Assembly (NCBI GenBank): GCA_013330055.1
Contig: DUJB01000007.1
Span: 30,596-36,701 of the forward strand
Source of the DNA: Nitrosopumilaceae archaeon
Lineage (GTDB): Archaea; Thermoproteota; Nitrososphaeria; Nitrososphaerales; Nitrosopumilaceae
Reading direction: 5' to 3'
Length of the DNA: 6,106 bases
The position numbers and the translations under genes are program-made. The notes below the pieces were generated by a model that saw only the letters and a program-made list of their open reading frames with translations, was not told the origin of the DNA and searched no databases. Below are positions 1 through 5,787 of the stretch, piece after piece (position 1 is the stretch's first letter; each line of letters starts with the position of its first letter).

Positions 1-1169
1 TCTCTTCCATGTCGGAAGGTATCGCGTTGTTGAATCCTCATGGGTTCTCTTTCTGTTGGTTCCTTGTACTTTTCACTTATTTCTTTAATTCTTACATTTA
101 GCTTCTCAAAGAGAGTCTGATTTATTCCTGAACCAAAAATATCCACTCTTGCAGCAATTGCTGCCTTTGTAGAAATGGCTCTAGCAATCTTACCACGTTG
201 CCATCTTGGAGCTGCATGTACCAAAGCGTGCTGGAACAATAAACCATGTTTTGGAGGTTGGGATCCTGTTTTGAGAGAACGAAATAGAGCTTTCTCTGCA
301 CCGAGAACCTGAATAGTACTGGCAGGCATCGAACCAAGTCTTTTAAGACTTCCAGCCCTTGCCAAAATTCTAGCTCCTACCGCGTGTCCAAGTATGCCAG
401 ATAAGTTTGGTGCAACGATCTCCATCTGAGTTTCTACATGTTTTTCTAGTGTATTTCTTAAATCAAAAAGTTCCAATATTTGTTTTGCAATTGACTGGAT
501 GATTGCAAGATTTTCTTCTGATATCTTGCCTCCTTTGCTTTTTTTCTGTAATAAAGACAACATCTCTACTTTGGTATCAGGAAATCCAGCCTCAGTGTAG
601 ACATTATCTGTGATGTTATCTCTTGTACCTGCTAAGACTATTTTGGAATATCCGTTTATGCTGTCTATTAAATTATCAAGCTCTGGAAAATGTAAGCCAT
701 ACCACTCTCTTAATCGCGAACTAAGTCCATTTATTATCTTGTCAATTTCGTCCAATGTGTTAATAGTTTGAATTATGTGAAGGTCTGGGCTTTCAGATGT
801 TTCTGTTACTTTTGATGAAGAAAGCTGTACAGCAAAGTTTCGTAATTTTTCTCTTGCGTCATCTTCATCTTTTGCAAAACTTGAATCAACTAGAACCCTC
901 AGTTTTGAAGTTTGAATGTTTTCTATTTTCTCATTATCCATTAATTCTACTTCAATTGAATTTTTTTTCAAAAGTTTTAGAAGCGATGAATCGTTTACAA
1001 AAACTGGTGAAGTTAATTTTGAAAGAAAATCTGATAATTGATACACGTTTGCATTTTCTTCTTTTATCTCAATATACTCTCTAGCAGGATCTGAGAAAGG
1101 CAGAGATTTCACACATGTATTTTTATCAAATACTGCTACACCAATCTCTGTTAAAATAACAAAATGCAT
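1..1169 (-). CDS. nop5: Nop5 (Nop56/58-type) C/D-box sRNP core protein, 3' end cut by window
   Basis: This is the scaffold of the archaeal C/D-box sRNP. It bridges the L7Ae-bound guide RNA and the 2'-O-methyltransferase fibrillarin to methylate rRNA and tRNA. The reading frame is open from ATG 1169 to the window edge with no stop: 389 complete codons, close to the whole protein for archaeal Nop5 (about 370-420 residues). Residues 1 to about 110 form the divergent N-terminal, fibrillarin-binding domain. Residues about 115-250 are long charged helices expected to form the coiled-coil dimerisation region. The Nop RNP-binding domain follows, with GSMPASTIQVLGAEKALFRS from residue 279, then PPKHGLLFQH, WQRGKIARA and ARVDIFG (V342), all near-diagnostic. 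A basic tail begins after about residue 355. Fibrillarin usually lies downstream, which here would be left of the window. The gene is divergent from pyrD. The family call is secure; only the last few residues are missing. Confidence 0.95.
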   Translation of the reverse strand, partial: MHFVILTEIGVAVFDKNTCVKSLPFSDPAREYIEIKEENANVYQLSDFLSKLTSPVFVNDSSLLKLLKKNSIEVELMDNEKIENIQTSKLRVLVDSSFAKDEDDAREKLRNFAVQLSSSKVTETSESPDLHIIQTINTLDEIDKIINGLSSRLREWYGLHFPELDNLIDSINGYSKIVLAGTRDNITDNVYTEAGFPDTKVEMLSLLQKKSKGGKISEENLAIIQSIAKQILELFDLRNTLEKHVETQMEIVAPNLSGILGHAVGARILARAGSLKRLGSMPASTIQVLGAEKALFRSLKTGSQPPKHGLLFQHALVHAAPRWQRGKIARAISTKAAIAARVDIFGSGINQTLFEKLNVRIKEISEKYKEPTEREPMRIQQRDTFRHGR

Positions 1170-1215
1170 ACTTCACACATTCACACTCCCTCACTAAAAA
1201 AGGTAACATTCCATG

Positions 1216-1231
1216 ATGTGTAATTATACAT
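1216..1231. repeat. 16-bp near-perfect palindrome in the nop5/pyrD divergent promoter region
   Basis: ATGTGTAATTATACAT is an inverted repeat matching at 7 of 8 positions per arm. It sits almost in the middle of the 98-bp gap between the divergent nop5 and pyrD starts, just upstream of the putative pyrD TATA box and overlapping a TATA-like string for nop5. The size and position suit an operator for a dimeric regulator, but AT-rich DNA yields such palindromes by chance, and no second copy was seen in the window. Confidence 0.3.
1221..1228 (-). promoter_or_regulatory. possible TATA box for nop5
   Basis: On the minus strand this reads TATAATTA. Its centre predicts a transcription start near 1198-1200, which would give nop5 a leader of about 30 nt. 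That leader holds only a weak Shine-Dalgarno-like GAGG about 20 nt from the ATG. A more proximal T-rich stretch (1196-1201 on this strand) could instead support a near-leaderless start. The choice between them cannot be made from sequence alone. Confidence 0.3.
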
Positions 1232-1237
1232 GAACTG

Positions 1238-1245
1238 TTATATGA
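1238..1245 (+). promoter_or_regulatory. TATA box of pyrD, leaderless spacing
   Basis: TTATATGA is centred 26-27 nt upstream of the GTG at 1268, the distance at which archaeal RNA polymerase begins transcription. The pyrDK mRNA would therefore begin at or next to its start codon, and no Shine-Dalgarno sequence precedes that GTG. A second box, TTTTTATA at 1253-1260, lies too close to serve this start. Confidence 0.45.
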
Positions 1246-1267
1246 GAACAATTTTTTATAATCATAA

Positions 1268-2176
1268 GTGAAACCTGACATCTCAACTAAGGTAGGGCAA
1301 ATTGAGTTGGAAAGGCCAACCATGCTTGCTTCTGGCATCCTTGGAATCTCGCTTGAAGTTTTTGCTCGATTATATAAGGATGGAGCAGGTGCGCTAGTCA
1401 CAAAATCACTTAGCAAAGAGCCATGGGATGGATATCCTAATCCTACAATAGTTGGAGTAAAATCTGGTTACCTAAATGCAGTAGGCTTATCAAATCCTGG
1501 GGCTCCATATTTTGCAAAAATGATTGAATCAAACACTACAGTACCAATCATTGTCAGTTTAGTAGGTTCTCTAGAAGAAGACTTTGTCTTTATGATTAAA
1601 CAATTCGAAAATGTAAAAATTTTGGGGTACGAACTAAATCTGTCATGCCCACATGTCGAAAAAGTTGGGCTAGACGTTGGTGACGATCCTGATCTAGTGA
1701 AAAAAATAGTAAAATCAGTCAAGTCTCATTCTAAAGTTCCAGTAATTGCAAAAGTTGGACTAGGATCATCAGATTATCTTGAAACAGTGAGTGCTGCATG
1801 TGAATCAGGAATTGATGGTATAACTGCAATAAACACAATTAGAGCAATGGGAATTGATGTAGAAACTACACGACCTCTTCTTAGTAACAAAATTGGAGGA
1901 CTCTCTGGTTCTGCCATAAAACCAATTGCAGTAAGATGCGTCTATGAAATCTCATCCAAATTTGATATTCCAATAATTGGTTGTGGCGGTGTCTCAGACT
2001 GGGAAGACGCAGTTGAATTCATACTTGCTGGCGCAAGCGCAGTACAAATTGGTAGTGCGATAGGTGAAAAATGGACTGGAATATTTTCAGAAATTAATAA
2101 TGGTATCTCAAAATACATGGAAAAGAAAGGAATTTCAAAAATAAATGAGATGATAGGAATTGCAAAGAAATTTTAA
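1268..2176 (+). CDS. pyrD: dihydroorotate dehydrogenase, catalytic subunit (class 1B type)
   Basis: This cytosolic FMN enzyme oxidises dihydroorotate to orotate, the fourth step of UMP synthesis. It is 302 residues long, normal for the family. The N-terminus (PDISTKVGQIELERP then MLASGILGIS) matches family starts, so GTG 1268 is preferred over ATG 1322, which would remove the first strand. The active-site loop is NLSCPHVEKVGLDVG at residues 124-138, with Cys127 as the class 1 catalytic base (class 2 enzymes use Ser). Asn and Thr of the INTIRAMGID segment, then GGLSGSAIKPIA, fit the substrate and FMN site. GCGGVSDWEDAVEF (from residue 238) followed by AGASAVQIGSA forms the FMN-phosphate site. 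The next gene, pyrK, overlaps by 17 nt, making this the NAD-linked class 1B form. A TATA box lies 26-27 nt upstream. Nothing is missing or broken. Confidence 0.95.
   Translation: MKPDISTKVGQIELERPTMLASGILGISLEVFARLYKDGAGALVTKSLSKEPWDGYPNPTIVGVKSGYLNAVGLSNPGAPYFAKMIESNTTVPIIVSLVGSLEEDFVFMIKQFENVKILGYELNLSCPHVEKVGLDVGDDPDLVKKIVKSVKSHSKVPVIAKVGLGSSDYLETVSAACESGIDGITAINTIRAMGIDVETTRPLLSNKIGGLSGSAIKPIAVRCVYEISSKFDIPIIGCGGVSDWEDAVEFILAGASAVQIGSAIGEKWTGIFSEINNGISKYMEKKGISKINEMIGIAKKF
2147..2154 (+). promoter_or_regulatory. Shine-Dalgarno sequence that decides the pyrK TTG start
   Basis: GAGATGAT matches the archaeal consensus GAGGTGAT at 7 of 8 bases and ends 5 nt before TTG 2160. It lies inside the last codons of pyrD, so pyrK is probably translated by ribosomes finishing pyrD. 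It is one of only two convincing Shine-Dalgarno sites in the window, both ahead of the downstream gene of an overlapping pair. Confidence 0.6.
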
Positions 2177-2972
2177 CAAACCGCTAGTTGTAAAAATAGA
2201 AAAAATAATAGAAGAAACACCAACAGTACGTACACTAGTTTTCTCCGATGAAGTCTTTGCTAATGTTCTGCCAGGACAGTTTGCAATGGTCTGGATTCCC
2301 GGTGTAAATGAATTACCCATGAGCGTGATGATATCCTTAGAAAAAGGAAAAGGCGCGCTTACAGTAAGAAAGCACGGTGTTGCGTCAACGTCCCTTTACA
2401 ATTTTAAAGTCGGTGATTACATAGGTATGCGAGGTCCTTACGGTAATTCCTTTACCATAAAACAAGGCAAACTTTTGCTTGTGGGAGGAGGGACTGGACT
2501 TGTTCCATTGATGCGACTCTTGACATTTTTGAAAAAAACTGACGAGGTTATAGTATTGATCGGCGCAAAAACTAAAGAAGAAGTATTTTTTGAAAAATTA
2601 GCAAACCAACTTCTTGAACATAACAAACATGAAATCATTGTTGTGACGGAAGATGGGACCTACGGCAAATCTGGGCTTGTAACAGACGAGATGGAAAATT
2701 TGCTTTCCGAAAAAAAATTTGATGCTGTGTACACATGCGGACCAGAAAAAATGATGCACAAAGTTGTACAGTTAGCTCATGCAAAAAAATTCCATGTTCA
2801 GGCAAGTCTAGAAAGAATGATGAAGTGTGGTATGGGCATATGTGGAAGTTGTTGTGCAGATGAAGTTCTTGTCTGTAGGGATGGTACTGTTTTTGACGGA
2901 GATTATCTCCTATCAAACAAAGAATTTGGTTATACTCATAGAAATAAAGCCGGAATTCTTGAAAATTACTAA
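2160..2972 (+). CDS. pyrK: dihydroorotate dehydrogenase, electron-transfer subunit PyrK
   Basis: PyrK passes electrons from the FMN of PyrD through a 2Fe-2S cluster and FAD to NAD+. It is 270 residues long. The ferredoxin-reductase fold is readable in order: an N-terminal strand with EETPTVRTLVF; PGQFAMVWIPGVNELPMS (Pro53-Met-Ser55 at the place of the FAD-binding RPxS motif, with Leu where many bacterial members have Arg); GMRGPYGN from residue 89; the nucleotide-binding LLVGGGTGLVPL (GGGTG 109-113); and CGPEKMM from Cys193. The C-terminal cluster ligands are Cys223, Cys228, Cys231 and Cys239, in the usual C-x4-C-x2-C-xn-C pattern; Cys232 is an extra neighbour. The TTG start is supported by a Shine-Dalgarno sequence 5 nt upstream and by family alignment around RNFNKPLVVKIEKI. 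The 17-nt overlap with pyrD indicates one operon and translational coupling. No T-rich terminator follows. Confidence 0.94.
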   Translation: MQRNFNKPLVVKIEKIIEETPTVRTLVFSDEVFANVLPGQFAMVWIPGVNELPMSVMISLEKGKGALTVRKHGVASTSLYNFKVGDYIGMRGPYGNSFTIKQGKLLLVGGGTGLVPLMRLLTFLKKTDEVIVLIGAKTKEEVFFEKLANQLLEHNKHEIIVVTEDGTYGKSGLVTDEMENLLSEKKFDAVYTCGPEKMMHKVVQLAHAKKFHVQASLERMMKCGMGICGSCCADEVLVCRDGTVFDGDYLLSNKEFGYTHRNKAGILENY

Positions 2973-2997
2973 AATTGTGTTAAATAAAACCCGAAAA

Positions 2998-3005
2998 CTT
3001 AAAAA
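2998..3005 (+). promoter_or_regulatory. TATA-like box of the radical SAM gene, leaderless spacing
   Basis: CTTAAAAA is centred about 25 nt before ATG 3026 and is preceded by an A-rich CGAAAA, as expected for a TFB recognition element. No Shine-Dalgarno sequence lies near the ATG. This supports the ATG over an in-frame TTG at 3008, which would lie only 3 nt after the box. Confidence 0.45.
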
Positions 3006-3025
3006 GATTGAGCCAAAGTACCCAA

Positions 3026-4762
3026 ATGAGGATTGAAGTGGTACACCCAAAAATTGTATTAACAGCTGATCGTACGTTAATGTCGCAATATCGTGGGGTA
3101 TCTCTTGCTACCTTCTTTGGATGTGCGCCTGCAGTAGATCCACACAGATCAAAAAAAAGCATCTGGTATTACTTGTTAAAAGATCAAGTAACTCCAAAAG
3201 TTTTGTTTGATTTTATCTGTAATCCTGTAGGTCACACAAATGGAATTGCAAACTTTGCGCCATATGGATTAAGAAAAGTAGAGGCAGCACTTTTGCGTGA
3301 TGGATTTAAACGTGAAGATGTTGTTGTAGCACATCCTGATCACATTGAAAAATTCATCGGTCCAGAGACACAAGTGATTGGAACCTATGAAATGGATCCA
3401 CTTGGAATGGGTCCTGTTACCATGACCTTCACTTACGGTCGTAAACAAACATCTTACGATGAGTATTACAACAGAGATTTGCACATGAAAATTAATGCTG
3501 CAAAGAAAAAGAATGGCAGCAACGCCAAAGTAATTGCTGGCGCATCTGGAACTTGGCAGTATAATTATGATCCTAGGAAAATTGAAGAATACGGTTTGTA
3601 TGCAGTTTTAGAGGGAGAACTTGGAGGCATTGCTCCGGAAATCGACGGCCATGCAGGACAATTTTTCAATTATTTGATTGATGGTGCATTTGATAACATG
3701 AATCCATTTGCAAAAAATGATTTCAAAGTGGACATTAAAGAATTTGGAAAGGGTGAGGAAAAACACCATGGCAGATTTATCCACTACTGGGATGAGCCAG
3801 ATATTGATATGATTCCAGATATTGTAGAGCCTAGTATGCATGGAATGGTTGAAGTAATGCGTGGCTGTGGTCGTGGTTGCAAGTTTTGTGACGTTACACT
3901 AAGACCGCTGAGATATTATCCACCTGAGAAGGTCAAAAGAGAAATCGAAGTCAATCTCAAAAAGGGTGGACAGACTTCTGCATGGCTACACAGTGATGAT
4001 ATCTTCGTCTATGGTCTGGATCCAAGAAAGACAAAGAACATGGCCCCAAACAGAGAGGCACTTGAAGAGCTGTTCAATGCTGTCATGTCAACTGGCGTAG
4101 AACACACAAACCCTACACATGGTACTCTTGCAGGAGCAATAGCCGATGAAAGAGTGGTTCCAAACATTTCAAAAATAATTAAGGCTGGTCCTGATAACAT
4201 GATTGGAATACAGTGTGGCTTTGAAACGGGAAGTTTGCGATTAATTGGTAAGTATGCCGACAGAAAACTCTCTCCATACAAGCCAGAAGAATGGCATTGG
4301 ATAGTAAAAGAAGCTGTCAAGACATTAAATGAAAATTATTGGATACCTGCCTTTACTCTTATAATGGGTCTAGATAACGACGAAACAGAGGATGATGCCT
4401 GGGAAACAATCAGATTGATCAATGAACTAGAAAGAGAACAACCAGACGCAATGTTTACCACTACACCACTAACTTTTGTCCCAATCGGTCTGTTGGAGAA
4501 ATCAGAATTCTTTGATATAGGAAATGAAATGGATGCGGCACAACTTGGTGTCATGTACAAAACTTGGCAACACAATTTCAAGTATGGTATCAAAAAATTT
4601 ATGAGTAAAACAGGAAGTCGTGGTACATTTAGAAGAAAGGCCTTTACTGGATTGGCAACTACATTAGGTGGAGTGCCACTTGGTGCAATGGAAAGATATG
4701 CAAGAAGAAAAGGAAGTGAACACGAAAAGGTAATTGAAACTATCAAAGCAAAATACTGGTAG
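3026..4762 (+). CDS. radical SAM protein with probable N-terminal B12-binding domain, substrate unknown
   Basis: The 578-residue protein has two parts. Residues 1 to about 215 resemble the cobalamin-binding domain of B12/radical SAM enzymes: YGLRKVEAALLRDGF, then TYEMDPLGMGPVT (Asp124), AGASGTWQY (from Ala171) and GLYAVLEGELGG (Glu196, Glu198). The DxHxxG motif that supplies a lower-axial His is absent; a stray Asp38-Pro-His40 is not followed by Gly. The radical SAM core follows, with the 4Fe-4S ligands Cys281, Cys285 and Cys288 (CGRGCKFC, C-x3-C-x2-C) and a TIM-barrel-like stretch to about residue 510, ending in a basic tail. Archaeal proteins of this build are named only as B12-binding/radical SAM families. 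Relatives include methyltransferases and methylthiotransferases, so a role in modifying a cofactor, lipid or tRNA is possible but unproven. ATG 3026 is chosen over in-frame TTG 3008 because a TATA-like box lies 25 nt before the ATG. The radical SAM assignment is firm, the B12 domain likely. Confidence 0.88.
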   Translation: MRIEVVHPKIVLTADRTLMSQYRGVSLATFFGCAPAVDPHRSKKSIWYYLLKDQVTPKVLFDFICNPVGHTNGIANFAPYGLRKVEAALLRDGFKREDVVVAHPDHIEKFIGPETQVIGTYEMDPLGMGPVTMTFTYGRKQTSYDEYYNRDLHMKINAAKKKNGSNAKVIAGASGTWQYNYDPRKIEEYGLYAVLEGELGGIAPEIDGHAGQFFNYLIDGAFDNMNPFAKNDFKVDIKEFGKGEEKHHGRFIHYWDEPDIDMIPDIVEPSMHGMVEVMRGCGRGCKFCDVTLRPLRYYPPEKVKREIEVNLKKGGQTSAWLHSDDIFVYGLDPRKTKNMAPNREALEELFNAVMSTGVEHTNPTHGTLAGAIADERVVPNISKIIKAGPDNMIGIQCGFETGSLRLIGKYADRKLSPYKPEEWHWIVKEAVKTLNENYWIPAFTLIMGLDNDETEDDAWETIRLINELEREQPDAMFTTTPLTFVPIGLLEKSEFFDIGNEMDAAQLGVMYKTWQHNFKYGIKKFMSKTGSRGTFRRKAFTGLATTLGGVPLGAMERYARRKGSEHEKVIETIKAKYW

Positions 4763-4773
4763 ACAAACCCAAA

Positions 4774-4782
4774 TACATAAAT
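4774..4782 (+). promoter_or_regulatory. possible TATA box of eS30
   Basis: TACATAAAT is centred about 28 nt before GTG 4806, and no Shine-Dalgarno sequence precedes that codon, so transcription probably begins close to the start codon. Read-through from the radical SAM gene, only 43 nt upstream, is also possible because no terminator separates them. Confidence 0.35.
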
Positions 4783-4805
4783 TGAATCAGACAGGAAACT
4801 AATTC

Positions 4806-4988
4806 GTGCCAACTCACGGTTCGCTTACTAAAGCAGGAAAAGTTAGAGGACAAACACCCAAAGTCCAAGCTCGCGAAAGACATGGAACTATTTCCATAAT
4901 GAGAAACAAAGAAAATTTTAGAAAAAGATTTGAACTAAAAAGAGTTCCAGGACAAAACAAACCTGGCCAAAGACCAAGACGCAGGTAA
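4806..4988 (+). CDS. rps30e: small ribosomal subunit protein eS30
   Basis: This 60-residue, highly basic protein of the small ribosomal subunit is recognised by MPTHGSLTKAGKVRGQTPKV at its N-terminus, which matches the eukaryotic HGSL-x-RAGKVRGQTPKV block nearly residue for residue. The rest is Arg/Lys-rich (RERHG, NFRKRFELKR) and ends in PGQRPRRR, as expected for an rRNA-binding tail. In eukaryotes the protein is made as a fusion behind a ubiquitin-like domain; here it stands alone. GTG 4806 places the conserved PTHGSL directly after the initiator. eS30 occurs in Thaumarchaeota, Crenarchaeota and related lineages but not in Euryarchaeota, which supports the organism call. An AT-rich inverted repeat starts at its stop codon. 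Confidence 0.93.
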   Translation: MPTHGSLTKAGKVRGQTPKVQARERHGTISIMRNKENFRKRFELKRVPGQNKPGQRPRRR

Positions 4989-5045
4989 TAATTTTACTTA
5001 AAATTATAATAACAGAATACAATCAAAATAACAGCATCTTTTTTT
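4988..5045 (+). terminator. candidate terminator region after eS30
   Basis: A 9-bp perfect inverted repeat, made entirely of A and T (arms 4988-4996 and 4999-5007), begins in the eS30 stop codon. A run of seven T at 5039-5045 follows about 30 nt later. Archaeal termination depends mainly on T-runs, so the T-run is the more likely signal and the all-AT hairpin would be weak. The stretch 4989-5070 shows no other feature. Confidence 0.35.
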
Positions 5046-5070
5046 AACTGGATGTGTTATCATTGAAATA

Positions 5071-5428
5071 ATGGTAGAAGAATATTCTGCATCTTATTGG
5101 ATTGGTAGTCTGCTTGCAGATGAATTACTCTTTGGTGGCAAAGGTAGAAAATGGATACAAAGAAAGTCTGCCTTAACTATTCATATAATTGTCAACAGAT
5201 TTTTTAAAGGTTTAAGATCCGTAGATCTAACAGTTCCTTTATTGATATCTAACGGTATATGGCAATGAAGAATCTTTATTGATTAAAGGTCATCAGATAT
5301 TTCATAACTATCTTAGACCACACATGGGATTAGATGGAAAGACACCAGCAGAGAAATGTGGTATTAAAATAAAAGGAAATAACAAATGGGTTACTTTAAT
5401 ACAGAACGCAAAAAATTCTACCTTGTGA
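5071..5428 (+). pseudogene. decayed DDE transposase (IS6/IS240-like), C-terminal end preserved
   Basis: The end of the element is clear. In the frame 5246-5428, 60 codons read YGNEESLLIKG, then [36 protein letters not shown], and stop at TGA 5426. This is the C-terminal block of archaeal DDE transposases (YYNF-RPH-L-GKTPAE--GI), normally just after the catalytic Glu. A second frame, 5071-5268, encodes 65 residues with LLADELLFGGKGRKWI, which may be the region of the first catalytic Asp, but this match is weak. The segment between, with the second Asp and the Glu, is missing or scrambled: all three forward frames carry stops within 5072-5245. An intact transposase of this kind needs over 200 codons; here about 120 remain in two frames. 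No terminal inverted repeats were found. The tail overlaps the longer form of the next gene. The C-terminal part is confident, the extent of the left part is not. Confidence 0.7.
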
Positions 5429-5787
5429 TAAATTTCAAAGAAATTTTTGTTTCAATTTTCTTTTTCTTTGTAGCTGGATTGTGTGAGATTGGCGGTGGGT
5501 ATCTTGTATGGCTGTGGTTAAGGGATGATTTTAGCTGGTGGGTTGGTGGCATTGGCGGTTTCATCTTATTCCTTTATGGGATTATTCCTACGTTCCAAAA
5601 ATCACACTTTCATAGGATCTATGCAGCGTACGGAGGTGTTTTCATCGTAATGTCTGTGCTTTGGGGTTGGTGGATTGACGGAGTACGACCAGACATCTAT
5701 GATGCCATAGGTTCAATCATTGCAGTAATTGGAGTTTTGATTATTTTCTATTATCCAAGAAAAGGAGAAAAGGTTTGGTCGAAGTAA
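5386..5787 (+). CDS. UPF0060 (YnfA-like) four-helix membrane protein, copy 1
   Basis: This is a small inner-membrane protein of the YnfA family, related to small multidrug resistance transporters. The substrate is unknown. Four hydrophobic helices are visible, at about residues 20-45, 51-70, 79-97 and 107-123. Family marks are [12 protein letters not shown] with Glu34 in helix 1 (the position of the key SMR glutamate), [20 protein letters not shown] and WWIDG. Loop charges (Arg/Lys at the N-terminus, loop 2 and C-terminus; Asp-rich loops 1 and 3) predict both ends in the cytoplasm. Two starts are possible. ATG 5386 gives 133 residues and has AAGGA 8-9 nt upstream, but its first 13 codons lie in the transposase tail. 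GTG 5425 (120 residues) fits the usual family length better and has TTTAATA about 27 nt upstream. The longer form is listed. Copy 2 overlaps by 13 nt. Confidence 0.88.
   Translation: MGYFNTERKKFYLVINFKEIFVSIFFFFVAGLCEIGGGYLVWLWLRDDFSWWVGGIGGFILFLYGIIPTFQKSHFHRIYAAYGGVFIVMSVLWGWWIDGVRPDIYDAIGSIIAVIGVLIIFYYPRKGEKVWSK
5764..5767 (+). promoter_or_regulatory. Shine-Dalgarno sequence for YnfA-like copy 2
   Basis: GGAG, within AAAGGAGAAA, ends 7 nt before TTG 5775 and lies inside the last codons of copy 1. It is the main support for a TTG start and indicates that the two genes are translated together from one mRNA. Confidence 0.55.

Noticed and set aside
797..1084. 95-codon plus-strand open frame opposite nop5
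   Set aside because: It is the complement of a well-conserved Nop5 coding frame; the translation is Leu/Phe-rich with no family resemblance.
1213..1277. C/D-box sRNA candidate in the nop5/pyrD gap (TGATGT near 1214, CTGA near 1273)
   Set aside because: The C box is imperfect, the D box falls inside the pyrD coding region, no C'/D' boxes or terminal stem were seen, and nearness to nop5 is not evidence.
1126..1416. 96-codon minus-strand open frame spanning the nop5 start and pyrD
   Set aside because: It would cover the divergent promoter and the conserved start of pyrD and resembles nothing known.
3008..3025. TTG 3008 as the start of the radical SAM gene
   Set aside because: It lies only 3 nt after the likely TATA box and has no Shine-Dalgarno sequence; ATG 3026 has the right leaderless spacing.
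4336..4812. 158-codon minus-strand open frame opposite the radical SAM gene
   Set aside because: The plus strand is a convincing radical SAM C-terminal region; the antisense frame is a by-product of its codon use and has no promoter or ribosome site.
4989..5070. IS end or attachment site next to the transposase remnant
   Set aside because: No terminal inverted repeat, target duplication or tRNA end could be found on either side; the only structure is the AT-rich inverted repeat and T-run after eS30.
5071..5268. 65-residue open frame as an independent small gene
   Set aside because: It directly precedes and overlaps a shifted transposase tail and may contain a transposase-like segment (LLADELLFGGKGRKW); best treated as part of the remnant.
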